From contig NC_091442.1 in assembly GCF_964237555.1 (NCBI RefSeq), positions 63,028,011-63,092,010 on the forward strand: DNA of 64,000 nt, read 5' to 3'. The position numbers were made by a program, and so were the translations under genes. Each line of letters opens with the position of its first letter. Within the stretch, counting starts at the first letter, position 1. The notes beneath the pieces are model-generated. The model was not told where the DNA came from. It did no database searches and saw only the letters and a list, made by a program, of their open reading frames with translations. Of the stretch, positions 36,690 to 47,250 are shown piece after piece. Source of the stretch: Oryctolagus cuniculus. Taxonomy: Eukaryota; Chordata; Mammalia; Lagomorpha; Leporidae.

Positions 36690-37585
36690 TCATAATGGTA
36701 AACAAACAAAAAAACGGCCACATTAAAACTGAATCTTGATACTCAAGGTATAGCTCTCAGAGCAACACCAGTAGCATCTCCTTGGCAGTTTGTAAGAGCT
36801 GTAGAATCTTAGACTCATACCATGCTTACTCTATTAGAATCTGCATTTGAAAATATTCTCAATGCATGTGTGTGTGTGTGTGTGTGTAAAGGCAGTTCTA
36901 AAATTAGAATTGGATTCTAATTCAAGTATACTCTTGCAATAATAAAAATAATTGAAATTGTAAAAAAAAGAATTCTTAGGATAGAGCATATTTAAAAATA
37001 GAATTCACGTTATAGGAGCTAGTAATATTTACCAATGCTTTAAATTGTTTAAATTTTACATAATCTCCATGCAAATACATAAATCTAGCCCTCTAGGAAA
37101 ATATATCCATACTGTAATATCCAAGAGAGTAATTGTCTTCCCATAATTGTTCATCAACTATATGGATAGAGTACCTATGTACTAGGCTCTGATTAAATTA
37201 AGTTTAGATATATATATATAGCTGATTATGATGAAAATTTAAGAGATGGTTGCTGTATTTCATATGAGAGTAAATAATGCTAACCCTTCCTCAGATGACA
37301 ATTTTAATATTTTGACAAAGATTGACATTAGAAATTTTAAACATAAATAGCATATATGTTTGACAGCAATGATTAGATCAAATAAAAGAAGGCAGGAAAC
37401 AGAGAGTATTCATCATTTGAAATAAGGACATTGCATTTGTTGCAAAATTGAAATTTTGTGTGACTAATGTTTGCACTCTGACTAACATCACTCTGCTTTC
37501 CTCTCCTCCAGGTGCTGCGGGCCGTTATTCTATCTCTGCTCCGTTAACTTTGATTATTTTTAAATTACTTATTAAAGTGAGATCC
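36690..37585. other. Unassigned AT-rich sequence with (TG)n
   Basis: A (TG)n microsatellite of about 11 units lies at 36866-36887. The remainder has no recognisable feature. Confidence 0.5.
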
Positions 37586-38167
37586 TATAATGTTTGTCCT
37601 TCTGAACCTGGCCTGTACCATTTTGTGTAGTACCTTCTGGATCTTCCATATCGTTGCAAATGAAATACTTTCCTTCTTTTCTAAGGTTGTGTGGTATTCC
37701 ATTGTCTGGTATATAGCACACTGTCTTCACTCATTAACCTGCAGTGGACATTTATGTTGCTTCCATGTCTTTGCTATTGTGACTACTGTGACAATAAAGA
37801 TGAACATGCAGATATCTTGTTGGTATTTTAATTTCAATTCTTTTAGGTATATCCCCAGAAGCGGGATTGCTAGATTTTATACAAATTCTCTTTTTTATTT
37901 CTGAGGACCTTCCATACTGATTTTTCCATAACTGATCTGCCAAGTGACATTCCTGGCAATGGTGGATCCGAGTTCCTTTTCTCCATGTCCTCTCCAGTCC
38001 TCGTTAGCTTTGTATTTTTGAGAATATCCATCCTAAAATTGTATAATATGTCTGCTTTTTGGCCAGTATTATGTTGTTTTGATTACTGTAGTTGTATGGT
38101 ATATCTCAGTAACAGAAAGTGTGATGTCTCCAGCTTTGTTCTTCTTGTTCAAAATTACTTTAGCTTT

Positions 38168-38519
38168 ATTTTTATTTATTTTTATTTTTTGACAGGCAGA
38201 GTGGACAGTGAGAGAGAGAGACAGAGAGAAAGGTCTTCCTTTGCTGTTGGTTCACCCTCCAATGGCCACCGCAGCCAGCACGCTGTGGCCGGCGCACCAC
38301 GCTGATCCAAAGCCAGGAGCCAGGTACTTCTCCTGGTCTCCCATGGGGTGCAGGGCCCAAGGACTTGGGCCATCCTCCACTGCACTCCCTGGCCACAGCA
38401 GAGAGCTGGCCTGGAAGAGGGGCAACCGGGACAGAATCGGGCACCCCAACCAGGACTAGAACCCGGTGTGCTGGTGCCGCAAGGCGGAGGATTAGCCTAG
38501 TGAGCCGCGGCACCGGCCC
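38168..38519 (-). mobile_element. Young CSINE with 12-bp duplication
   Basis: TACTTTAGCTTT flanks it (38156-38167 and 38520-38531). It is full length, with TTGACAGGCAGAGTGGACAG at the tail side and the head ending GCCGCGGCACCGGCCC. It is close to the reference copy at 33897. Confidence 0.97.
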
Positions 38520-38582
38520 TACTTTAGCTTTTTGAATTCTATTAGGGAATCCTTATGAATTTTAGGAATTTTAGGAATTATA

Positions 38583-38676
38583 CCATTTGGAGAGTGAACC
38601 AGTGGATGGAAGACCTTTCTCTCTCTCTCTCTCTCTCTCTCCTTTTCAAATAAATAAATAAATCTTTTAAAAATCC
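38583..38676 (+). mobile_element. CSINE 3' fragment
   Basis: Only the last ~95 bp are present: CATTTGGAGAGTGAACCAGTGG, (CT)n, then TTTTCAAATAAATAAATAAATC. Confidence 0.88.
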
Positions 38677-39004
38677 ATTGAGAGTTTGATAGGCATTGCA
38701 TTGAAATAGTTCTAAGAGTTTTTTTGTGGAATCTTTAGAACTTCTATGTATAAGATATTGTCATCTGAAAGTTTACATGTTTCTACCTCTTTCTGATTGG
38801 GATGCTTTTTATTATTTTTCTTGTTCAATTATTCTGGCAGTGCAGTGTATTAAGTAGGCTACACCACCAGGACAATTAGGCAAGACAAAAATAAACTGTA
38901 CAATGTTGCACAGAACTGGTAAAGATGGGTATTCATGCCTTTTGCTGTACTTTTAAAGGAAAAGCTTTTAGTTTTTTTTTTTTTTACTATTGAATAAAAA
39001 AGTT

Positions 39005-39314
39005 TGAAAAATGTATTTCTTATTTATTTGAAAGGCAGAGTGAGAGAGAGAGAGAGAATCTTTCATCAGCTGATTCTCTCCCTAAAAGCCCCCAATGCTA
39101 AGTCTAGGCTAGGCCAAAGACAGGGATCAGGAACTCCATCCAGGTCTCTGACATGTAAGGCAGGGACCCAACCACTTGATCCATCACCTGCTGCCTTTCT
39201 AGGTATGCATTAGCAGGAAGATGAATTGGAAGAAAAGGCAGGGTTGGAAACCAGGCCCCTCATGTGTGATTCAGGCATCCCAAGTGCTTAAGCACTGCTC
39301 CACAAGGCCCATTA
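39005..39314 (-). mobile_element. CSINE, diverged
   Basis: TTATTTATTTGAAAGGCAGAG, GAGAGAGAGAGAGAATC, CATCCAGGTCTCTGACATG and a head ending GCTCCACAAGGCCC are in minus order. Confidence 0.88.
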
Positions 39315-39649
39315 CAAAGTATGTAATTTCTGTAATGAATTTGTTGAAAGATTTTACAAGGAGAGGCTGTCTTCATTCATTTATTGAGATTATCATGTGA
39401 TTTGTATCTTTTTTTCTAGTAACTTGATATGTTACTCTCATTGATTTTTGCATGTTGAACCATGCATGCACCCCAGGAATGAGACTCATTTGACCACTGA
39501 TGTATATTCTTCTACTGTGCTGTTGAGTTCAGTTGGTTAACATTTTTCTGAGGATTTTTGATTCTATAGCATCCAATATATTGGCTTATAGCTTATTCTT
39601 TCCTCATGGTGTGTCTTTGTCACTATATCAGTGTAGGAGATTCAAAAAA

Positions 39650-40110
39650 ATAAAATAAGCAATGAAAAAGGAGGCATTATATTTAAAGCTATAAAATTTA
39701 AAAAAAATCACACATGACTATTATGAAAACTAATATGTCAAAAATTAGAAAACATAGAGAAACTGCAAAAGTGCCTAGAGGCAGTTAACCTGCCAAGACT
39801 GAAACCAGAAGAAATAGGAAACCTGAATAGCTCAGTAACACATACGGATATTGGTCAATAATTCAAAACATTCTAAGAAATTCCTAGGACAAGTTGGCTT
39901 TAGTAGGTGAATTCTAATAAACATTTAAAGAAAAATCAGCCTCAATGCTTCTTAAACTTTTACAAAAAATAAAAGACAGAACATTTCCTAATTCATGTAA
40001 TGAAACCAGCTTCACTTATTCTATACTTACTATGCTCCATCAAGCAATAATTTAGACTCATTCCAAAATTTCGCTATAATTTCATGACCGTTATTCTCTG
40101 ATTTTTCCTT
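39650..40110 (+). pseudogene. L1 ORF2 segment, inverted relative to its neighbour
   Basis: The sequence around ACTGAAACCAGAAGAAATAGG, GACAAGTTGGCTTTAGTAGG and ATTCTAATAAACATTTAAAG is sense-strand L1 ORF2 lying just upstream of the reverse-transcriptase core. It abuts the minus-strand L1 at 37590-39645 at about the adjoining ORF2 position, as expected from 5' inversion. Confidence 0.75.
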
Positions 40111-40540
40111 GGTAATACATAAGGTAGCATTTTTTAACATGGCCTTCTTACTTACAAATATTCAATCCAATGTTGATATAAATATCAATTTTTATTAAGA
40201 TCGCATTTAATATAAACCCCTTACTGAAATTTTATAAATGTAAGTACTGGCATAAGGTGTTAAGAGTAAACAAAACTGACAGATAAACAATAAAGGTTAG
40301 ATTTTGTAGAGTAGTCCATCCTTATTGTCAATAAAACAAGTTTTATTAAGTGGATGAGTACTTATTGGGTAATAGCTTCCTACTTTAACTTACTCCTTTG
40401 TTACTTTGGCTGGCTTACTTGGTTACATACTTGTTTATGAGTTTATTTCTTCAGACAATTTTGTTGTAGAATACAATTCATCATTAAACACTAAAATAAG
40501 TAAATACAATTCTGCCATTAAAAAATGAAAATTCCACTCT

Positions 40541-40873
40541 TTTTTTAAGGATTTATTTATTTGCTTGAGAGGCAGAGTTACAGAGAGAGAGAGGAGAGAC
40601 AGAGAGAGTCTTCCATCCACTAGTTCACTCCCCAAATTTCCATAATGGCCGGAGCTAGACTGATCTGAAATCAGGAGCCAGGAGCTTCTTCCCAGTCTCC
40701 CATGCTGGTGCAGGGGCTCAAGCGCTTGAGCCATCTACTATTGCTTTCCCAGGCCATCAACAAAATCAAAAGTGTATCAAAAGTGGAGCAGCTGGGACTT
40801 GAGCCTATGGCTATATGGGATGCCGGTGCCATAGGCAGATGTTAACCTACTATGCCACAGCACTGGCCCCGAC
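40541..40873 (-). mobile_element. CSINE with near-perfect duplication
   Basis: AATTCCACTCT (40530-40540) and AATTCCATTCT (40874-40884) flank the copy, differing at one base. Tail, purine tract, CTTCCATCCACTAGTTCACTC and head GCCACAGCACTGGCCCC are present. Confidence 0.94.
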
Positions 40874-41228
40874 AATTCCATTCTTGAAAGGTGATTGAAA
40901 TTATGCCACAGAATAAAAAGCCAGGTTTCACAGCTTCTATTTACAAATTGACTTTATCCATTTCCCCAGTTTTTCTACTTGCCCAAATGATAGGTGGCTT
41001 AATGTGCCCTAAGCCTCTCATAAGCGGTAGCATGGGCTGTACTCCAGGTGGCTGGAAGGGCAGTGATGACAGAGAACTTTCATAATCTTTCATATTTAAG
41101 CAAACAAAAATGCTAAAATTATTATCTGAATGTGTGTCACATGACCAGTTAAGACTATAGTTGAAACTGTAAGTATTGTAGAAGTCTACCAAGACCATCC
41201 TAGATATTTTATTTTTATTTTATTTGTA

Positions 41229-41434
41229 TTTTTTAAAAGACTTTTGAAATTGCATTTGAAAGGCAGAGTGAGTGAGAGAGACAGATCTTCCATCTGCTGG
41301 TTCACTCCACAAATATCTGAACTGGCAGGAGCTGTGCCAGGCCGAAGCCAGCTGTCTGGAGTTCCAACCAGATCTTCCACATGGGTGGTAGAGCAAAAAT
41401 ACTTAGATCATCTTCCACTGCTTTCCAAATACCA
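41229..41434 (-). mobile_element. CSINE fragment, head missing
   Basis: CATTTGAAAGGCAGAGTGAG to TCATCTTCCACTGCTTTCC covers the 3' two-thirds. The tRNA-derived head is absent. Confidence 0.86.
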
Positions 41435-41439
41435 AGTTT

Positions 41440-43862
41440 TATAAATTTTTATATTTAATAGTGGGAGAGAAAAGAATTATTACCAATTAATTCATGGAGA
41501 GTAACATAATCTTTGCAGGAAATCTAGTAAGAATATTACACACTGGAAAAGTTAAAGGTAGTTATGAAAATATTATAAAAACAGAATAATAACAGAGCCA
41601 ATGGTACTTTTAAGCAGAGAATGGTTTAATTTTTAAAAATCCAACAATAACATTTGCCATAACACAGGATTAAAATTACATGAAAGACAAAATCCTGAAT
41701 AAAATGAATTAACTTTTTTCAAAAGAAACTCTAATTAATGATGAATTCTTAAAAATTATTATTCTTAACTGATATATTTTTTAAAATTACCCAGTTTTAT
41801 ACAAAAAAACAAATTCAGTCATTATCATAGACAAAATTCAGGATTCTGCACAAAATAATAATTAGGAAAATAAAATATTCAAAGATTTTGAAAGAAAGCG
41901 TTCATTGTCAAAGTTGACTATGATTAGATGATCAATACTAAAAATGTAAGAATCAATGTACAAACTACTAGAATTATCAATAAGTATCAGTTCATTTGCT
42001 AAAATCAAAATTAGAGAAGTACGGAATTTAAATATGAGGTAATTCATTTAGTCATGCATACTTATACAGATACTGGCAAATTAAATCTTCACATAATATT
42101 GATAGGTGTTTGAATCATTTCAGTTTGTTTTCAGAACAACCTAGTAGTCATTGGTGAAATGAAGCATGTTTATGATCTGGGACTCAACAGACCTCTCTTC
42201 ACTATGTCTCCCAGAGTAACTCTTACGTAACAGGATCTACAAAAGCAATGAAGCATGTGGGAGGATACTGAACACAGGGTCACAGTGGTAGGAAGTAGGG
42301 ATTTGCCTGAGTCTTTATCATGGAGCAGATATAGGTAGTATGTGGAGAGTGCAGAAAAGCTGTCAAAAGCAAGTAATCAAATACCCATACAGAAGCACTT
42401 GGTTACCTTAAAGCCAGTATTGATTGGATAAAATGTTATAAACCAAAGGAACATGTATCTTGATAATAGTTGAATGGGAAATGCACAGTTAACAAAAATA
42501 TTTACAAAGACAGCCACTTCTTCAAGGGCAAATGCGAAATGCAATAAGCCTTTACATGCAAGGGAATGGGAACATGCAAGAAATAATTTAAATAAAACAA
42601 AACATAAAATAAAACGGGACCTACAGATACAGTGCCCTGTGCTCTGAGAATAGGAGCAATTCAGTTCTCTAAACATGAGACTAAACCATTAAATAAATGA
42701 CATTTTATCAAATAAAAATAAAGCTTTATTTTGCCTTATACTGCTTTATATTCGGCACCTAATCCTTACAAACATATTATATAATTACTATAAATAGTGT
42801 CTCCCGGATATTAAATTTGTAGACATTTACCCTATGACATAGAAATATAGTCAAATTTTATTGCACAAAATATTGGTGCTTTAGTTCAGAAATAAAAAAG
42901 GTAATGCAAGTGAAAGAAAAATGTATGAATTAACTAATTTGTGCTCGAGATAGCTTTTAACTGCAATATATTTTCTGGCTGTGAGTGGGTAAGTTAACTT
43001 ATAAATTGGCACCAACTATTTTTGGTTTCAGTACCAAATTTGATAAATAAACTTTACAGAGGAAAAGAAAATATTTCTCCTTTCAGGGTAAAGCTATTTT
43101 CAATACTGTCATTTCAGAAACAGCCTAATTTATATGAAGTATAGACGTGAAGCTGCAGGCTAGGAAGCACTCTAATGACTCGTGATTGGCGCCATCAATA
43201 ACTTCTGTGTTTTCTTATTTTGACTATCACAAAGCTGCTTTGTACTGCATATATTCTTTTCTGTCTAGGGCCCTGCACAGAGGAAATCAGTGGATTTCCT
43301 GCAGCCCAGTACTAATCAGTATACTTTCCCTATTGCATTTGCTGGCTGAAGATTCAATACTGTATTTTCAAATAGAATTTCAAGTTTTACATGAAAAGGT
43401 CCAAAAATTGATGTAATTCCAAATTTTAAAGATTGAAAAATATAATTATGCTCATATATAGATTATTTTGATTGCATTTTAAGAGATTTTGTATACAAAA
43501 TCATAAAGTATGTTGAAGGAGAATAATATTTACTCTGATATACTAAAGAGTATGTTGATATAACTAATTTGAAAGTACATGCTTTGGATGAATATATGCA
43601 GAAAACTGTACTGTTTCTATTTTTTAAATATTTCTGATGTAATATTTCAACTATCACATAGCTACTTACATAGACTGCATATATCAAGGCATACATATTT
43701 ATAAACATTTGACAATAATAAGAATAATTAATAAGCATATAACAATACAGTATGGTAAAGTTAAATATATTATGGATATGTAAAATCTTGAAACTGTGAT
43801 CTATGTTATTTTAAACAGCAACAAAATTTTTAAAAGTTAAATATTATCAAGTTATGTTTCCA
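41440..43862. other. Longest stretch without recognisable repeats
   Basis: About 2.4 kb of AT-rich DNA in which I see no CSINE, L1 or LTR. 43140-43400 is less AT-rich, and 42230-42670 carries weak unclassified patterns. The absence of insertions could reflect chance or constraint. Confidence 0.45.
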
Positions 43863-43864
43863 AA

Positions 43865-44195
43865 TATATATTTTAAATTTGTTTTTATGTATTTGAAAGG
43901 GAGAAACAGAGAGAGAGACAGAGACAGAGATAGATAGATACAGAGACAGAGACAGGGATTTTCCATCAAATGGTTCACATTCCAAAAGCTTACAACAACA
44001 AGATCTAGACCAGGCCAGAGTCAGAAACCTGAATTCACTCTAGGTCATGGGCGGCAGATACACAAGTAGTTGCCTCTTAGGGTATGCATTAACAGAAAGT
44101 TGGAATTAAAAGTGGACTAATACTAACTCAAGAAGTCAGATACAAGATGCAGGCATCCCAAATGGTGTCTTAACACCTGTGCCAAAAGCCCAACT
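43865..44195 (-). mobile_element. CSINE, diverged
   Basis: TTTTATGTATTTGAAAGGGAG, an expanded GACAGAGA/GATA tract, CCATCAAATGGTTCACATTCC and a worn head ending CAAAAGCCCAAC give minus order. Confidence 0.85.
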
Positions 44196-44748
44196 TAGTT
44201 TCTAAATATTGTGTCATCATTCATAAATATCAAAAGTGCTATAGATTAATAAGTAGCCATAGATATTTATAAGCTACTATTGATATTTATAAAATTTATT
44301 TATCTTCATTCTTTATAAAGTTACTTTCCAATTCTGCATTCTTTGATGAAACTGATTAAAGCATAGTAATGTGCATGTATTTTTTATTTTATGCATACAT
44401 TTTAAATGCAATTTCATTTTTTTCAGAGCCCGACCATCCTAATTATTAACAAACAAGTAACGACTACTATTTATTAGCTCATAATTTTTCTCAGGCAATA
44501 GGCTCAGTTAAATGCATGCAGTATTTTTTTTCTTCATAATATTACAGTGAGTCTGGTTATTGTTATCACCATCATCTAAATTTCACAAATGAGGAAAGTA
44601 AGTCATACAAAGATTTTTAAATAGTGTGCACAAAGCTAAAAAAAATGAAATGATTGAGTCAAGATTTGAATCAATTCCTTGTACTCCAGACTTTAGGCAC
44701 TAAATCTAGTTCTATGCCAAATCATATTAAGAAAATCTTATCCCATCT
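44196..44748. other. Unassigned AT-rich sequence
   Basis: No repeat or gene recognised. Confidence 0.45.
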
Positions 44749-44749
44749 G

Positions 44750-45194
44750 TCATGGTCTGAATGTTTTTGTGCTTCCAAAATTTATATGTAGCTATCCTAA
44801 CCTCGAGTTAGGACACTAGTGATATTATAGGTGGTATGCTTGGAAGGTAATTGGTTCATGTTGGTAGGGTCTTCTTGAATGGGAGAGGGAGAAGGAGAAG
44901 AGGAGTAAAGGGGGAAGGAGAAAGAGGAGAGGAGAAATGAAGAGATGAAATTTTAATTCACAGAGGAAATATTGTGAAGGGCTGTATCTCAAGGAATAGC
45001 AGCCCTGAGGGACTTGAAGGAAGCATTTAAACATTTCCAGGCTTACTCCTCCACCAGCTGGAGCCAGGCAACAACAGTACCTTGTAGGTTTTGTTGGCTG
45101 CCTCTATCAGCCAGGCGGGAAGTAAAGCAGGAAGCTTGTTCTGAGGACCAGGAGGCCTCAGAAAAATAAATAAAGTTTTGAGTTGAAAATGGTG
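44750..45194 (+). mobile_element. Possible old MaLR-type LTR around the ERV site
   Basis: CATGGTCTGAATGTTTTTGTG followed by CCAAAATTTATATGTAG, then GGAAGGTAATTGGTTCATG and CTTGAATGGGAG, follows the 5' order of MST/MLT1 LTRs. A purine tract at 44880-44950 interrupts the similarity. The ERV at 45201 may have landed in or beside it. Confidence 0.5.
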
Positions 45195-45200
45195 GAGTCC
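45195..45200. repeat. ERV target-site duplication, left copy
   Basis: GAGTCC lies directly before the first LTR base and recurs directly after the second LTR. A 6-bp duplication is what betaretrovirus-type integrases typically leave. Confidence 0.93.
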
Positions 45201-45325
45201 TGTGGGGAGCAGCCCGGACTGGACTGAGTTACTGGAATTAAGACTTATTCTATGCATCTGCTCTCCCACAATATGGCGCTGGGAGAGAAGTAAACAGCTT
45301 CCGCACAGCTGCCTCCAGTTCAGCT

Positions 45326-45331
45326 AATAAA
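45326..45331 (+). promoter_or_regulatory. AATAAA in LTR, upstream of TATA
   Basis: This is the only canonical polyadenylation hexamer I see in the LTR. It lies about 80 bp upstream of the TATA box, so in the 3' LTR (47376-47381) it would sit in U3, well before the start of R. Confidence 0.6.
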
Positions 45332-45410
45332 CTGTAGGACTTGCTCCTGATTGGAGGAGAGCAGCGTACTCGGCGTGTGGGCAGCCGAGTTGGGATTGGC
45401 GGAGGAGGAC

Positions 45411-45416
45411 TATAAA
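45411..45416 (+). promoter_or_regulatory. LTR TATA box
   Basis: TATAAA follows GGAGGAC and two inverted CCAAT motifs at ordinary promoter spacing. Transcription should start about 25-30 bp downstream, near 45440. The same box is at 47461-47466. Confidence 0.8.
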
Positions 45417-45685
45417 GGAGGAGAGAGACGGCATGCACCAGGAACATCTATGGGGAACATCTAGCTGAAGGAACACCCGTGCAGCCCCCGAGAAAGCCGG
45501 CCGGCGGTGTGCCGCTCCCCTGCGGAAGTGGGGAATGTGGCCAGGGGGAACTGCCCTTCCACGGAGGTGGAAGGGATAGTAGCCAACCCGGGAAGAACCA
45601 GCAGCAAACCCGGGGAGGGCCGAGCAGACGAAAGAACAGCGCAGGGTCCTGTGTCGTTCCTCCACGAAGAGGGGGAGCGACATAA

Positions 45686-45703
45686 TGGTGCCGTGACTCG
45701 GAT
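45686..45703 (+). promoter_or_regulatory. Primer-binding site for tRNA-His
   Basis: TGGTGCCGTGACTCGGAT is the exact complement of the 3' 18 nt of a mammalian tRNA-His including CCA, as I know that tRNA. It starts three bases after the 5' LTR. It would prime minus-strand DNA synthesis. Confidence 0.93.
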
Positions 45704-45784
45704 AGAAAACCTGACTCAGATAGGAAACCTAGCTCGGGTAGAAAACCTAGGACGGATAGGAAACCTAGAACGGATAGGAAACCT
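45695..45784 (+). repeat. 18-bp x 5 tandem array overlapping the primer site
   Basis: Five 18-bp units (45695, 45713, 45731, 45749, 45767) share the pattern GACTCGGATAGGAAACCT with a few changes. The first unit includes the last nine bases of the primer-binding site, so the array seems to have expanded from it. The in-frame translation is a six-residue RIGNLE-like repeat in an open frame (45507-45968) that starts in the LTR. I do not think it is a real protein. Confidence 0.88.
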
Positions 45785-46082
45785 AGGAGGGAAAGAACGG
45801 GAAGAACTGGGAAAATACCGGAGAGAGAGACTAGCAAACAGCCTAGGGAAAAGCCGGACGAAAAGGGTGCCGGAAGAAGCTATTGAAAGCCTAGGCATAG
45901 ACTCAGATACGGACTACGGGGGGAAGCTGGGAGAAATCTCTAAGGTCGAAAGCGAAAGTGAAAGCTAGAACAAACAGACTCGGATACGGACTGTGGGGAG
46001 AGGCCAGGAGAAATGAGGGAGGAGTATTGTTGGAGGAAAGCTTGGGGAAACATACCGGGTAGAGAAAAATGTTAGGGAAATT

Positions 46083-46340
46083 GAAGCCGCGGGGGGCAGG
46101 CCGAGGCTGAAACGAAAGCCACTTTGGGGTTCTCAAGTTAGCCCGGGAATAGGGGGCGAAAAGTTGAAACCAGAAGCTGAAACGTAAGCCAGATTGGGAT
46201 CCGTCTGATTAGCCCGGGGAGCAAAGGACGGGAAGCCAAACCGTGGGGCGGAGACGTATGCTGGGTTGAATTCGCCAGGCTAGCCCGGGGAACTTAGATT
46301 GAATGCTAGTGGCGGACACGTAAGCTACGCTGTGTTACTC
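46083..46340 (+). repeat. ~75-80-bp imperfect tandem units in the ERV interior
   Basis: Three to four diverged units share GAAACGTAAGCCA, TTGGG.T and TAGCCCGGGGA-like words (ends near 46146, 46218, 46293). No retroviral domain overlaps them. Confidence 0.7.
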
Positions 46341-46574
46341 GCGGAAGCCGCTGCGTGCAGAGAGAGCACGGGGCGTGAATAGATAGGGAACGGGGCTGGC
46401 GTGAGGCCGTGGTGCAGACGCGAAGGGCGTGGAGACCGCAGAGCGCGCGAAGCCAAGCCGCGCAAAGCCGAGCCGCGCAGATGAGAGAGATGCGGGCTGA
46501 AGCAGCTCAGAGCCGGAAAGCCGCCGAGAAGTAGCCTCGGGGCGGGCAGCGGGAAGCTGCGGGGATAAGAGAAA

Positions 46575-46660
46575 CAGAAGTTTAGAAGTAAGATGAGAGA
46601 AATAGGAATGCTGGAAGATAGAAGTAAAATGGGAGAAATAGGAATGCCCGGAGATAGAGA
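46575..46660 (+). repeat. ~44-bp duplicated A/G-rich unit in the ERV interior
   Basis: The pattern GAAGTAAAATGGGAGAAATA then GGAATGCC.GGAGATAGA occurs twice with small differences. Confidence 0.75.
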
Positions 46661-46678
46661 AATAGAGAAATAGAAAGG

Positions 46679-47229
46679 CCTCCCCTCAACATGGCAATGA
46701 GAAAGTTTGGATTCGGTCTGCCTGATTAAGTGAGGCGATGAGCACGATGAGCACCTGCGGGCAGCTAGCAGCTTATGCGCCGCAGGTCACCGAAGACAGG
46801 CACGAATTAACATCAGTAAGGCTTCCCCACAATACAACAATGAGAAAGCTTGGATTCGGTCTGCCTAATTAAGGCGGTAAGCGCCAGCAAGCAGCTCGAC
46901 CAGAGTATGAGCTGCAGGTCACCGAAGATAGGCACAAACCAACACTAATAAGTCTCCCCCACAATACGGCAATGAGAAGGCTTGGATTCGGTTTGCCTGA
47001 TAGGTTTTGTAAGCACCTGCGGGCAGTTCTAGCAGAGTAGAGCATGCGCTGCAGGGCACCGAACACAGGCATGCATCAGTGCCTAAAAACCTCCTCACAA
47101 CATGGCGAAGAGAGGACCCGGATTCGGTTTGCCTGATGGATAGGACTTGTAAGAGCCTGTGGCAACTCTAGCAAGTAGAGCAGAGTGTGTGCCGCGGGAC
47201 ACCGAAGACAGGCGCGTATCAACGCCAAA
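46679..47229 (+). repeat. ~131-143-bp x 4 tandem repeat in the ERV interior
   Basis: Units start near 46679, 46822, 46953 and 47091. Each opens with CCCCACAATA-like sequence, then GCAATGAGAAAG.TTGGATTCGG, GTCTGCCTGATTAAG, a GCACCTGCGGGCAG-like word and CACCGAAGACAGGC. Divergence between units is far greater than between the LTRs, so the array predates this insertion. Confidence 0.88.
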
Positions 47230-47250
47230 AAATAAAAAGAAAGGGGGATC
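47226..47250 (+). promoter_or_regulatory. Polypurine tract
   Basis: AAAAAATAAAAAGAAAGGGG followed by GATC lies directly before the 3' LTR, which is the position and composition needed for plus-strand priming. It contains one T interruption. Confidence 0.85.

Larger units (their letters stand above)
37590..39645 (-). pseudogene. Old L1 ORF2/3' UTR, minus, interrupted by three SINEs
   Basis: Antisense L1 words run from GTGTGGTATTCCATTGTCTGG and GATATCTTGTTGGTATTTTAA through ATATCCCCAGAAGCGGGATTGC to GCATGTTGAACCATGCATGC and CTACTGTGCTGTTGAGTTC, the reverse-transcriptase region. Insertions at 38168-38519, 38583-38676 and 39005-39314 split it. It is non-functional. Confidence 0.85.
45201..45682 (+). 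repeat. 5' LTR
   Basis: It has TG...CA ends and is 482 bp long. In order it holds an AATAAA at 45326-45331, an inverted CCAAT box (ATTGG) near 45360, a second near 45395, a TATA box at 45411-45416 and a GC-rich downstream part. It would drive plus-strand transcription across the interior. Confidence 0.96.

Noticed and set aside
45683..47250. Search for gag, protease, polymerase or envelope remnants
   Set aside because: No frame of useful length and no recognisable motif was seen. The sequence is tandem-repetitive and non-coding.
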